DNA of 64,000 nt from Siphonodentalium dalli (taxonomy: Eukaryota > Mollusca > Scaphopoda > Gadilida > Siphonodentaliidae). This document shows, in pieces, positions 23,483 through 33,122 of this stretch (position 1 is its first letter; the number at the start of each line of letters is the position of its first letter). Location of the stretch: NCBI GenBank assembly GCA_032622095.1, contig CP136062.1:225322578-225386577 (forward strand), in the 5' to 3' direction. Both the position numbers and the translations under genes were made by a program. The notes beneath the pieces are model-generated. The model saw only the letters and a list, made by a program, of their open reading frames with translations, did not search any database and was not told the origin of the DNA.

Positions 23483-24717
23483 TTAAAGGCCCACTTAATG
23501 TTTGAGTCCCCGATTATTCGCATACAGAGTCTGTGTTATTAAAGGTCCACTTAATGTTTGAGTTCCCGATTATTTATATACAGAGTCAGTGTTATTGACT
23601 ATTTTTGGCATGTAATAAAAAAAAAAATATATATATATATGTTCCACCAGTATACAGAAAAACTGTGGCCTAGGAGTGTAACCAAGTCCAAGTGTTAAGA
23701 CATTCTCAGATTCACCCCAAGACTCCCCCTTAATTTAACCAAAATGAATAAAAAAATCAAAATTAGGAGTTAGAGTTATTCCCCGTCCACCAAGAATAGT
23801 AGACTGGCAGCACAGAGCAGATCAAAATCAAGCACAGAACACGGGTCGGTATATCGACACAATAACACGCCCACTTTTTATTCAACCGGATAAGTTCATA
23901 ATGCAATGTTATGGAACTTTCTCTTTTAAATGATATATAATATAGAACATGTTGTACATAATGTGATGTTATTGAGCTTTCTCTTTTAAATGATATATAA
24001 TATAGAACATGTTGTACATAATGTGATGTTATGGAGCTTTCTCTTTCAAATGATATATAATATAGAACACGTTGTACATAATGTGATGTTATGGAGCTTT
24101 CTCTGTTAAATGATATATAATATAGAACATGTTGTACATAATGTGATGTTGTGGAGCTTTCTCTTTTAAATGATATATAATATAGAACATGTTGTACATA
24201 ATGTGATGTTATGGAGCTTTCTCTTTTAAATGATATATAATATAGAACATGTTGTACATAATGTGATGTTATGGAGCTTTCTCTTTCAAATGATATATAA
24301 TATAGAACATGTTGTACATAATGTGATGTTGTGGAGCTTTCTCTTTTAAATGATATATAATATAGAACATGTTGTACATAATGTGATGTTATGGAGCTTT
24401 CTCTTTTAAATGATATATAATATAGAACATGTTGTACATAATGTGATGTTATGGAGCTTTCTCTTTTAAATGATATATAATATAGAACATGTTGTACATA
24501 ATGTGATGTTATGGAGCTTTCTCTTTTAAATGATATATAATATAGAACATGTTGTACATAATGTGATGTTATGGAGCTTTCTCTTTTAAATGATATAGAA
24601 TATAGAACATGTTGTACATAATGTGATGTTATGGAGCTTTCTCTTTAAATGATATATGATATAGAACATGTTGTACATAATGCGATCTTGGGATTCGAAC
24701 ATAAAGTGGGCCTTTAA
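23483..24717. mobile_element. TTAAAGGCCC TIR element, copy carrying satellite
   Basis: The left end TTAAAGGCCCACTTAATGTT followed by TGAGTCCCC is mirrored at the right by GATTCGAACATAAAGTGGGC followed by CTTTAA. It has TTAA at both ends, two left-end subrepeats of the 55-bp satellite type and an internal 60-bp array. No transposase frame is present. TTAA ends would suit a piggyBac-like target site, but TA plus TIR is equally possible. Confidence 0.8.
23893..24675. repeat. 60-bp tandem array, about 12 copies
   Basis: The unit is almost exactly 60 bp: GAACATGTTGTACATAATGT, GATGTTATGGAGCTTTCTCT, TTTAAATGATATATAATATA. Copies are nearly identical, hence recent or homogenised. It lies inside the element 23483-24717. 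Confidence 0.97.
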
Positions 24718-24739
24718 ATATCGGTGATACTTTCACCAC

Positions 24740-25212
24740 ACTGAAAGTATAGCCTTTACTTTAAATCACATAGCCTTTACTTTAAATCACATAGCCTTTA
24801 CTTTAAATCACATAGCCTTTACTTTAAATCACATAGCCTTTACTTTAAATCACATAGCCTTTACTTTAAATCACATAGCCTTTACTTTAAATCACATAGC
24901 CTTTACTTTAAATCACATAGCCTTTACTTTAAATCACATAGCCTTCACATTAAATCACACAGCCTTTACTTTAAATCACATAGCCGTTACTTTAAATCAC
25001 ATAGCCTTTACATTAAATCACATAGCCTTTACTTTAAATCACATAGCCTTTACTTTAAATCACATAGCCTGTACTTTAAATCACATAGCCTTTACTTTAA
25101 ATCACATAGCCTTTACATTAAATCACATAGCCTTTACATTAAATCACATAGCCTTTACTTTAAATCACATAGCCTTTACATTAAATCACACAGCCTTTAC
25201 TTTAAATCACAA
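24740..25212. repeat. 21-bp tandem array, about 22 copies
   Basis: The unit is CATAGCCTTTACTTTAAAT plus CA, with scattered T-to-A changes (TTTACATTAAAT). The array begins about 25 bp beyond the right end of the preceding element. Confidence 0.97.
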
Positions 25213-25299
25213 ACGGAAATAATCAACAGAGGTATATTATATATATAAACATATAAAATATGTATAAAAAATATTCATCTACATGTAAATGCACACTTA

Positions 25300-25468
25300 C
25301 CATAATTACACTCATACAAAACACACTCATTTATACAAAACACATAACCCACACGAAAGGCACTCATTCAACACACTCATACAAAACACATAACCCACAC
25401 GAAACGCACTCATTCAACACACTCATACAAAACACATAACCCACACGAAACGCACTCATTTAACACAC
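25300..25468. repeat. About 46-bp tandem repeat, three copies
   Basis: ACACTCATACAAAACACATA and ACCCACACGAAACGCACTCA repeat three times. Confidence 0.85.
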
Positions 25469-25689
25469 TCATGTATTATTGCTTGGGCCGCAAAATATGC
25501 TGAAGCTGAAGCAGTCAATCGCACAAGAAAAACTGCGAATGGGTTTTAAATCTAAAACCAAAAAAAGGTTTAAAAAATAAAACGCTCTTTATTGTTTTCT
25601 TCTGAATATATCCGTTCATTTAGTCAATATAATGACCCCCCACTTCGATTAAATCAGGATACTCATTTTGAAATACAATCCTAACATCG

Positions 25690-25744
25690 CGTGACACATG
25701 TTACTCAGATTTAATACCAATCGCTATCTAATCGTGAACCCCGA
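25690..25744. mobile_element. Family-J right end, solo
   Basis: TACCAATCGCTATCTAATCG followed by TGAACCCC matches the right end of 8086-8466. Confidence 0.6.
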
Positions 25745-25818
25745 TTATATATTGTTTGATATGTAATCTGGTTATGCGATATCGTTTCACACCAAATTTA
25801 CATTTTTAACCAAAATAA

Positions 25819-26606
25819 TTAAAGATGGTCTATCTCTTCTTCTTACAACAGCAACAACATATTTTTCTGATAAATACGATTTCAAGCCTACAAATAGCTA
25901 TTTTGTAAATAAATTACAGATAATACTGAATAATAATATTTGTATAGCGTTATCCCCAATAAGTGGGCCCTAAGCGCTTGACATAAACATAAACATGAAA
26001 TATAAGTATACCAATATCAAAGTAATTTTCTGAAACGCCGCGCAAACAAGTAAGTTTTTAGTGACTTTTTGAAGTCATCAAGAGATGGTGACTCTTTTAT
26101 GTTCAATGGCAGAGGATTCCATGCACATTTGGACATGTAACTTTAAAAGAACGGTAGCCAACCGTGATCAAATTAGCACCAGATGGTGTCAAAAGAAGTT
26201 TGTCCTCTGAACGAAGTGATCGGTGTGAGACATATGGATCAATGATATCACTGAAGTATGCTGGGAGAGCTTTTGAGTCATGGGTTGTTTGATAGGCATA
26301 TGTCACAAGTTTATAAATAATTCTATCTCTCACAGGTAGCCAATGTAATAAAACTGAAGATGTGGTATATTATTTGTGTAGATAAAGGCATACTAAAGTG
26401 GTTTATTTCTATCGTAATTCGCGATAAATATGTTAGCTGATCCGAAAATCTATTCTAAAAATAGCCAATAAAACTGTCCCACGAATTCTAAATCAAATTG
26501 ATATCATGTTAGAACCTTTTCCGGACAGGTATCCTCGATCCATATCTATTATTTCATACCCTGGAATTAATATAAATCTTTCTGAGAAGAGATAGACCAT
26601 CTTTAA
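25819..26606. mobile_element. TTAA-ended TIR element, family M, interrupted by a LINE fragment
   Basis: TTAAAGATGGTCTATCTCTT at the left is mirrored by AAGAGATAGACCATCTTTAA at the right. The LINE 3' fragment at 25928-26360 lies inside, so it probably inserted into the element. The right-hand part is the ancestor-like sequence of the 53-bp array at 60190-61318. Confidence 0.8.
25928..26360 (-). mobile_element. LINE (L2/CR1-like) 3' fragment: end of reverse-transcriptase ORF plus tail
   Basis: On the minus strand the frame reads SSVLLHWLPVRDRIIYKLVT, continues YAYQTTHDSKALPAYFSDII, then SRSLRSEDKLLL and GYRSFKVTCPN. A one-base frameshift follows, and then AWNPLPLNIKESPSLDDFKK, SLKTYLFARRFRKLL and stop. 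LHWLPVRxRIxYK, SRSLRS and WNxLPxxI...FKxxLKTYLF are the classic C-terminal signatures of L2/CR1-clade non-LTR retrotransposons. The 3' tail (AAGCGCTTAGGGCCCACTTA, then GCGCTATACAAAT-like sequence) is also typical. The fragment is 5'-truncated and frameshifted, hence dead. Confidence 0.88.
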
Positions 26607-27010
26607 ATATTGGAAAAAAATTATATTTTGCAATTTTATGGGAATCGATACTGTATTCGACGAGGGCCAAAAAAAATGGATTTCTTATTTTGAGAAAAAA
26701 AGCTTAAAACAAGAAATATTATCTTAGGATTGTACCTAGAACATTTTTTACACCAAATTTTATAATATTTGGAAAATTAATTTATTATAGAAATTTAATT
26801 ATAATTATGAAAATATTTTTCTTAATGTTTTCTAAGAACGGATTAATTATTTTTCTTATATTTTCTTAAAGTGAGAAATAATTTATTAAATCCCATAAAG
26901 TCTTTTTCTTAATATCTAGAAAAGATAAGAACTATTTTCTTACATCCTAGAAAGTCTTTTTCCAAATATCTAGAAAAATATACGAAATATTTTCTCAAAG
27001 GGATGAGTGA
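26607..27010. repeat. A/T-rich degenerate repeat with TTTCTAGAAA-like motifs
   Basis: AGAAATAATTTCTTA and TCTAGAAAAATA motifs recur here and at 53280-53410 and 53752-54010. Confidence 0.5.
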
Positions 27011-27780
27011 TGCATGAGACCCAAGCTGTGTCAATATCACTAAAGCCTCTCTGTTTTAGGAGTTTAAGTGGAGCAAAACGGAGTAAAATTAGAGATTCAA
27101 GTTATAGAAACATTGTAAACGTTCGCCATTGTCAACTTGATTGAGCTGAAAGTCTATATGACGATGTTTGACTAACCTATGGCAAACCTTCACCAGTATA
27201 CATTAATCTCGTTTGGTCCATCCATAATCTGATATTTCAGAATAATAATAATATATCAGAGTAGTGTAAGTGCTTGGAGAATTGTCATTCTTCAAAGATG
27301 TCAACACTCTTTTCGGTTCTGGCATGTTTGTGGTTGTAATACCGGCCTTGTCATTGCCCCCCCCCCCCATGAACTTGTAGTATATACATTGAAATAAGTT
27401 TTTAAAAATGGCAACCAAACAAATTTTGAAAGCATATGACCTCCTTTTTGTAATGCACGTGTAACATGCAGTTTACGATAGTGCGGGGGGTCAATAGTGG
27501 GGCTGGAGGATCAGGTTGCTATGTTTTCATATTTTTGTAGTTTTTGACCAGGAACCGGTCCATAAAACAACCGACATTGAGTGCTAGTCAGGGAAACAAT
27601 GACATATGACAGTTAGATAGCAATGTTCATTTCCTAAGCAATTGTATCAACTTTGAGAACAAAATATGTTATTAAAATGAAGTAGAATCTAAGACTGTAA
27701 TTTACACCCCATTGGGAACCTCGATTATGCAGTGTGTGGTCTGTAATTGTTGCCGAATTTCGCACATTAGACTGGTCCTT
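27011..27780. other. No gene seen
   Basis: Includes a C-run at about 27357. Nothing else is supportable. Confidence 0.4.
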
Positions 27781-27950
27781 GCCCCAATCGAACCAGATGT
27801 CCTATTCGTAGTAACCATGGTAACCTGGTCATTGTCCCAATCGAACAAAATGTCTAACAAGATGTCCGATTCGTAGTAACCATAGTAACCTGGTCCTTGC
27901 CCCAATCTAACAAGATGCCCGATTCGTAGTAACCTGATCCTGTCTGCAAT
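27770..27950. repeat. About 55-bp tandem repeat, four degenerate copies
   Basis: CCTTGCCCCAATCGAACAAG and ATGTCCGATTCGTAGTAACC recur four times with deletions. The 128-codon minus-strand frame across it is repeat-driven. Confidence 0.7.
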
Positions 27951-27957
27951 AATGTAG

Positions 27958-28452
27958 CCAATAATATTGCCGATGGGGTCATTGTCACAAGGCTCCGACC
28001 ACAATCGTAGCCAGCTTTTTAAATCGATCACAAATGTAGCCAGCTTTTCGTCGGCGATCACATTCGTAGCCAGATTTTCTAATTCCAAGCTTTATATGGC
28101 GCGAAATATGACGTCATCGCGTTCGTGACTAAAATATCGACGTCATGCTTCAAAACTGACTTCGTTTATCAACTTATATTGGAATATAATTCGAGCGTCT
28201 AACGACATTGATCGGAAACCTCAGGTTATTAGATGAACTAATATAAAATTAAAATTTATGTTGTTTTTCATTCATCAACTCAGAAAAATGAGACTAACCT
28301 GATCTTGTTCATTGAGGCTCGCATGAATATGAAAAGCTGGCTACAAATGTGATCGCCGAAGAAACGGTTGCTACATTTGTGATCGATTTAAAAAGCTGGC
28401 TACGAATGTGACCGGAGCCTTGTGACAATGACCCCATCAGCAATAATATTAT
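27958..28452. mobile_element. Large foldback element downstream of the gene
   Basis: CCAATAATATTGCCGATGGG, GTCATTGTCACAAGGCTCCG and TAGCCAGCTTTTTAAATCGA at the left are mirrored at 28345-28452. The arms are about 110-130 bp with a central spacer. It lies about 510 bp downstream of the BPI-like stop codon in the direction of transcription. Confidence 0.8.
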
Positions 28453-28550
28453 GGGTCCATCCCAGAATCTCGGGCAACGACTAGGGAAGCACCAGAAGAA
28501 TCGTATGACGCATGCCGAACAAGCCTGCAAATAGTATGTCTGTCTGACTC

Positions 28551-28925
28551 TGTCATGTGCAGAATGAGGTCCCCAGAGGGTGAATTTCGTGATGCTATCT
28601 CGCAAAGCGGGTTCGCATCGCCAAACTCACCCTCTGTGGACCTCAATCTGCTTAGGCCCCATCTTCCGGGACGTATACACAGTCTCAAATTAACATTGTT
28701 TTTGGTTACTTTTTCCTTTCTGGGAAGTTTCAATATCCCCTGATTTGCAGAAGATAAATGATCATCGAGGTGACACATGGGTGAACATCACCAACATCAA
28801 CTGGGGAACTTCAATCTGATCATATAAGGTCTCCCATAGAAGTTGAGGCCTAATCACAATGGGGTTCCCTAGCGGGTTAGCGTCACTAAATTCACCCTAG
28901 GGGACCTCAGTCTGCAAATAACAGA
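28551..28925. mobile_element. Family-D foldback, one full and one half copy
   Basis: GCAGAATGAGGTCCCCAGAG and GGTGAATTT face TCACCCTCTGTGGACCTCAA at 28551-28650. A right arm with GCGTCACTAAATTCACCCTA lies at 28867-28925. Both are just downstream of the gene's stop codon, possibly in its 3' UTR. Confidence 0.8.
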
Positions 28926-28959
28926 CACACTATTTGCAGGTTTGATGCCGAACTCGTCT

Positions 28960-29208
28960 CTATGGCATTGAGATTGCGAATGGGAGGCAGATCATCATGA
29001 TAGCAACCGACATCACGATTCCAGGCGAGCCATTAATGGAACACGCAACAACATCAGGTCGCTTTGTAGCGTTGTTTCTGTGGTGATCTATGACGCGGAA
29101 GCCACTGTCCCGGATGTCGTACACTTGGCCATAAGTCTTCAGTGGCTGAATTTTGTTCTGTACATAACCAGGAATTTCCTCGATGGATCCAGTCACAACC
29201 ATCATTCC
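28960..29208 (-). CDS. BPI-fold gene terminal exon with extra tail and hydrophobic C-terminus
   Basis: This exon of 82 codons plus TAG starts GMMVVTG, which closes the last BPI-fold strand. It continues with about 75 residues that have no counterpart in classical BPI/LBP: SIEEIPGYVQNKIQPLKTYG, then YDIRDSGFRVIDHH, then a sequon (NAT). The end is VACSINGSPG followed by IVMSVAIMMICLPFAISMP and stop. A small-residue patch, then about 16 hydrophobic residues and almost no cytoplasmic tail, is what GPI-anchor signals look like; a single membrane span is the alternative. The acceptor is GTATGTTTGCTTTCAG. The exon joins the previous one in phase 0 across a 10.1-kb intron, so attachment to the same gene rests on phase and continuity of the strand. 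No poly(A) signal was assigned. Confidence 0.75.
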   Translation of the reverse strand, partial: GMMVVTGSIEEIPGYVQNKIQPLKTYGQVYDIRDSGFRVIDHHRNNATKRPDVVACSINGSPGIVMSVAIMMICLPFAISMP

Positions 29209-29269
29209 CTGAAAGCAAACATACATATACACCAGGTACCCTCAATCATATGCAGACAGTAAATAAAGC

Positions 29270-29660
29270 TGAATTTGGTCATTGTCGCATGGTATCATGC
29301 AAAAAGACACCCATATCTCTCAACGTGCAAATAGACACACAGGATCTCACAAACATGGAAAAAGACACACATGATCTCACAAACATGCAAAAAGACACAC
29401 AGGATATTTCAAACATGCAAAGAGACACACAGGATCTTTCAAACATGCAAAAAGACACCCATGATCTATCAACGTGCAGAAAGACACACAGGATCTCTCA
29501 AAGTGCAAAAAACCACCCAAGATCTCTCAAACGTGTAAAAAGACACCCATGATATCTCAAACGTGTAAAAAGACACACAGGATCTCTCAACGTGCAAAAA
29601 GACACCCAGGATCTCTCAACGTGCAAAAAGACACCCAGGATATCCAAATGTGAAAAAAGT
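29270..29660. repeat. 30-bp tandem array
   Basis: The unit holds AAAGACACACAGGATCTCTC and AAACATGCAA, with about 12 copies, in the last intron of the BPI-like gene about 60 bp from its acceptor. As 30 is divisible by three, a plus-strand frame repeats TQDLSNMQKD; I regard it as non-coding. A short reversed copy is at about 30530-30590. Confidence 0.9.
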
Positions 29661-30615
29661 CACCGAGCAAATCGATATCTCATAAAAAAACAAGATTTTG
29701 GATTAGCTGTCTGCTAATTATTATTATTTTAAGTATTTGTTTTGGAATTTCAACTTAATTACTTGCGCCAGTCCATGCTGGACGCAAGTAATGTTTTCGG
29801 TTCGGATCTTTGTCTGTTGTCTGGCCTTCCGCGAACATGTTACGTCATACCGGAAGTACATACTGTAAATAATGGACACGCAAAATATGAAATGGTTGCA
29901 TCAATTGTAATTTAAATCAAGATATATACTTAATTTGCATCGTCATCTGGTTTTATTTGGTAATAAATCGTTCATAAAATAACAATTTTGAATGATTTCT
30001 TTCTGGAAACCGATCAAGATGCCATGACGTCATGACGCACATCAGGACGTCACGAGCTACATGGGCGCGCAAAACACCAGGCATGATTGCGTCGATGTCA
30101 AGACAGCTGAGACTCGTGTTACACGGACTGGCTATTCCATCTGCCAACAACTTCGTTTCGTATCTTTATATGAACGATGTCTATAATGTTCTATAAATAT
30201 GTCAAACAACTCGTACGTATTACTAAGACTAGCATTTATAATAGTGTAATATATCAACTTGAGATAATAGAGATATTATGTCCGTACACACAACTATTTC
30301 AGCGATGGATGAACTGAGATTTGATATCTAGAATTTTTTTATCGATCTCTCTCAAACGAGGGGCCAGCACCCGTGATTCAAACAGCTGTTGGTAAGACAC
30401 CGCAACACATGCCGAATGTGTGATAGGCGCAAGTATAGGCAGCTCCAGAGAGTGCATTCTAGTTTTAATATAAATTTCGTTCGCCTCGTGTTTGACTTTC
30501 ACCGCAGTTCCGTATCCTTGAATCGACTGGGAGATTCTGGTGTCTTTTTGCACCTTTAGGAGATCCTGGGTGTCTTGTTGCATGAAACCATGCGACAATG
30601 GTCAATTCAGCGTAA
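29661..30615. other. No gene seen (intron)
   Basis: Intronic. A short hairpin (ACTTGCGCCAGTCCATGCTG and its inverse) lies at 29760-29790. Nothing else is supported. Confidence 0.4.
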
Positions 30616-30740
30616 ATAAAGAGTGCATGTGCGATAAGAAAAAACACTCAACATCCGGGGTGGGGGACCCACTGAGAACACTGTACGATAAGCAAAACAC
30701 TCAACACCCGGGGTGGGGGACCCACTGAGATCACTGCATG
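30616..30740. repeat. Short tandem duplication
   Basis: AACACTCAACACCCGGGGTG and GGGGACCCACTGAGA occur twice. Related sequence is at 56995-57060 and 58500-58560. Confidence 0.7.
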
Positions 30741-30800
30741 TGGATCACCAGGAGATTCACCATAATTGTTTTGCTGTTATCCAGTCAAGCCTGAGTTTAG

Positions 30801-31762
30801 TGTGCCTGTCATTTGCAGAATGAGGTCTTCAGAGGGTGAATTTAGTGACGCTACCCCAAAAAGCGGGCTAGCATCACCAAATTCACCCTCTGTGGACCTC
30901 ATTCTGCGTGGCCTCATCTGCTATGAGAGACATAGACTCAGATTGAAGTTCTCAAGTGGTTAATATTGTGATGTACACCCATTGGGAACCTCGATTATGC
31001 AATGTGTCGTCTGCCAATTTTGGGGATATACTGAGAGAAACTAAACTAAAAAAAGAAATATAATCTGTGTGAAGAAGTTTCTATAGAAATTTGATAATAA
31101 AGAATTTTCCAGAGAAGATGAGGCCCGATCAGAATGAGGTCTTCATGCAGAGGGTAAATTTAGTTATGCTAACCCGCTATGCAGGATTGCGTCACTAAAT
31201 TCACCCTCTGGGGACCTACTTCTGCAAATGACAGGCGCACTAAACTCAGGCCTGTCCACACTGAACATGGGTGCAACGGATTAATATGAATCAACATAAA
31301 TCACGTAGACTGACCAGCCGTAGAGAATCACCGCGAACCACCGACGTTACTATTTAGAATATTTCACGTCATTTCGATTTACGAGAATAAGGTGCCTGTC
31401 ATTTGCAGAATGAGATACCCAGAGGGTGAATTTGCTGATGCTATCCCGCACAGCGGGCTAGCATCACCAAATTCAACCCATGGGGACCTAATTCTGCATG
31501 GCCTCAACTGCTATGGGAGACATAGAATCAGATTGAAGTTCCCAAATGGTGAATATTGTGATTTACACCCATTGGGAACCTCCATTATGCAATGTGTCGT
31601 CTGCCAATTTGGGAATATAGAGAAACTAAACTAACAAGAAATAGAATCTATGTGAAGAAGTTTCTATAGAAATTTGAAAATAAAGAAACTTTCATGAGAA
31701 GATGAGGCCTAAGCAGATTGAGGTCACCAGCCCACTAAATTCACCCTCTGGGCTCAAGCCTG
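30801..31762. mobile_element. Family-D foldback cluster with shared flanks
   Basis: Palindromes at 30801-30908, 31131-31236 and 31393-31498, and an arm at 31707-31762, each carry CAGAATGAGG...AGAGGGTGAATTT facing AAATTCACCCTCTG...CCTNATTCTGC. Between them a shared module (GTGAAGAAGTTTCTATAGAA, AATAAAGAA, AGATGAGGCC) repeats, so the repeating unit is larger than the palindrome. Similar modules are at 58600-58771 and 59560-59724. Confidence 0.82.
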
Positions 31763-32170
31763 TTCGTATATATAGCGGTCAATATCTGTGTTTAAAACAA
31801 AATTGACCAGAAAATTAACGGCAAACGTTAGATAACAGTCGATAACAGACAACTTTGCTTAACCCTTTCCATATTTAATGGATGCTCCCACTAAGATAAA
31901 AAAGTGTACATTGGAATGTTATATAATTCATCCGAAGGGGTTTTCATGAAAAATAAGCAGACGATGGATAGGTAACGTGACAATACAATTGCAGAATGAT
32001 TCATGTGACGCACGACGTAGGTTCTATTTGTTTTATAATGTTCAGATAATAACTTCGACAATAATATAAGTGCAAAACGATGGTCCCCGTATTCATAAAT
32101 CACCATAAAGAAGAAATAAAGAGTCGCAGGGACAACAAGTAGATAGCTTTAACCTATGATTTTATCACAT
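31763..32170. other. No gene seen (intron)
   Basis: Nothing supportable. Confidence 0.4.
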
Positions 32171-32545
32171 CCATCGGGGGCAGGAATCTACGACACTAGT
32201 GTAATATCTAAACCGTCGCTTCAAACGCTCAGGAACCAATGTGATATCTAAACCGTCCCTTCAAACGTTCAGGAACCTACGTCACCAATGTGATCTCTAA
32301 ACCGTCGCTTCAGACGTTCAGGACCAGGAAATTACATCTGACTTCACTAAACAGTCGCTTCAGACATTGAGGAACCTACCGTATATACGTCACTAATGTA
32401 ATCTCTAAACCGTCTCGCTTCAGACATTCAGGAACCTACCGTACTAATGTAATCTCTAAACCGTCACCTCAGACTTCATGGTCAAGAATCTACGTCACAA
32501 TGTAATCTCTAAATCATCGCTTCCGACGTAATCTAATATGATCGC
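32171..32545. repeat. About 45-bp degenerate tandem array, copy 1
   Basis: TAATCTCTAAACCGTCGCTT, CAGACGTTCAGGA and CTACGTCACTAATG repeat about eight times. The same array is at 38722-39075. Confidence 0.85.
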
Positions 32546-33122
32546 ACGTGACACGTAGTGGAGCAACCACACAAATACATCAAACTATCACAACAATTTC
32601 CATCTATATACGTAGTTTCCAACTGTTGCTGTGTCAGTCATGGGATTTCAAAATGTTGAATACTTTCACCAAAGTTGGAGGGGCGGATTGCGCGGAACAC
32701 TACAGTACAACCACCCTGCCACCACGTATCTCGTTAAAACAACTCAACACATCCATGCCAAACTAAAGCTAGCAACTTCCCACGTTTATATATGACAGTT
32801 CCATGCGCTTGCTAGCTCTTGTCAATAGAAAACATCTCTCGTTTTAATCCAGTCTGTATTGTTCTAGAAAATGGTCTTTAGAGAAGTCTCTTAATCACAT
32901 TTAAGTGTATATATTGTGGAAGGCAGCTGAATTAGCCCATTACATGGTCAAAATTTCAAACTGATAGTCAAAATGACATTTGAAAACACGATGAAGAATA
33001 TAATCTTATATGCACTCACTAGTTTTAAAAGAAGAACAAACAAAAAAGGAACAATGAAAACCAAACAAACAAACAACACATTTGTATGGAGGGATCCCAT
33101 ATTTATTGTGTGCATATTGTAT
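32546..33122. repeat. Segmental duplication, copy 1 of 36889-37600
   Basis: GATCGCACGTGACACGTAGT, CCAACTGTTGCTGTGTCA, AAGTTGGAGGGGCGGATT and AGGAACAATGAAAACCAAAC occur in the same order in both places. Confidence 0.85.

Noticed and set aside
23893-25212. CRISPR-like array
   Set aside because: Units are contiguous without unique spacers, in a eukaryotic setting; ordinary tandem repeats.
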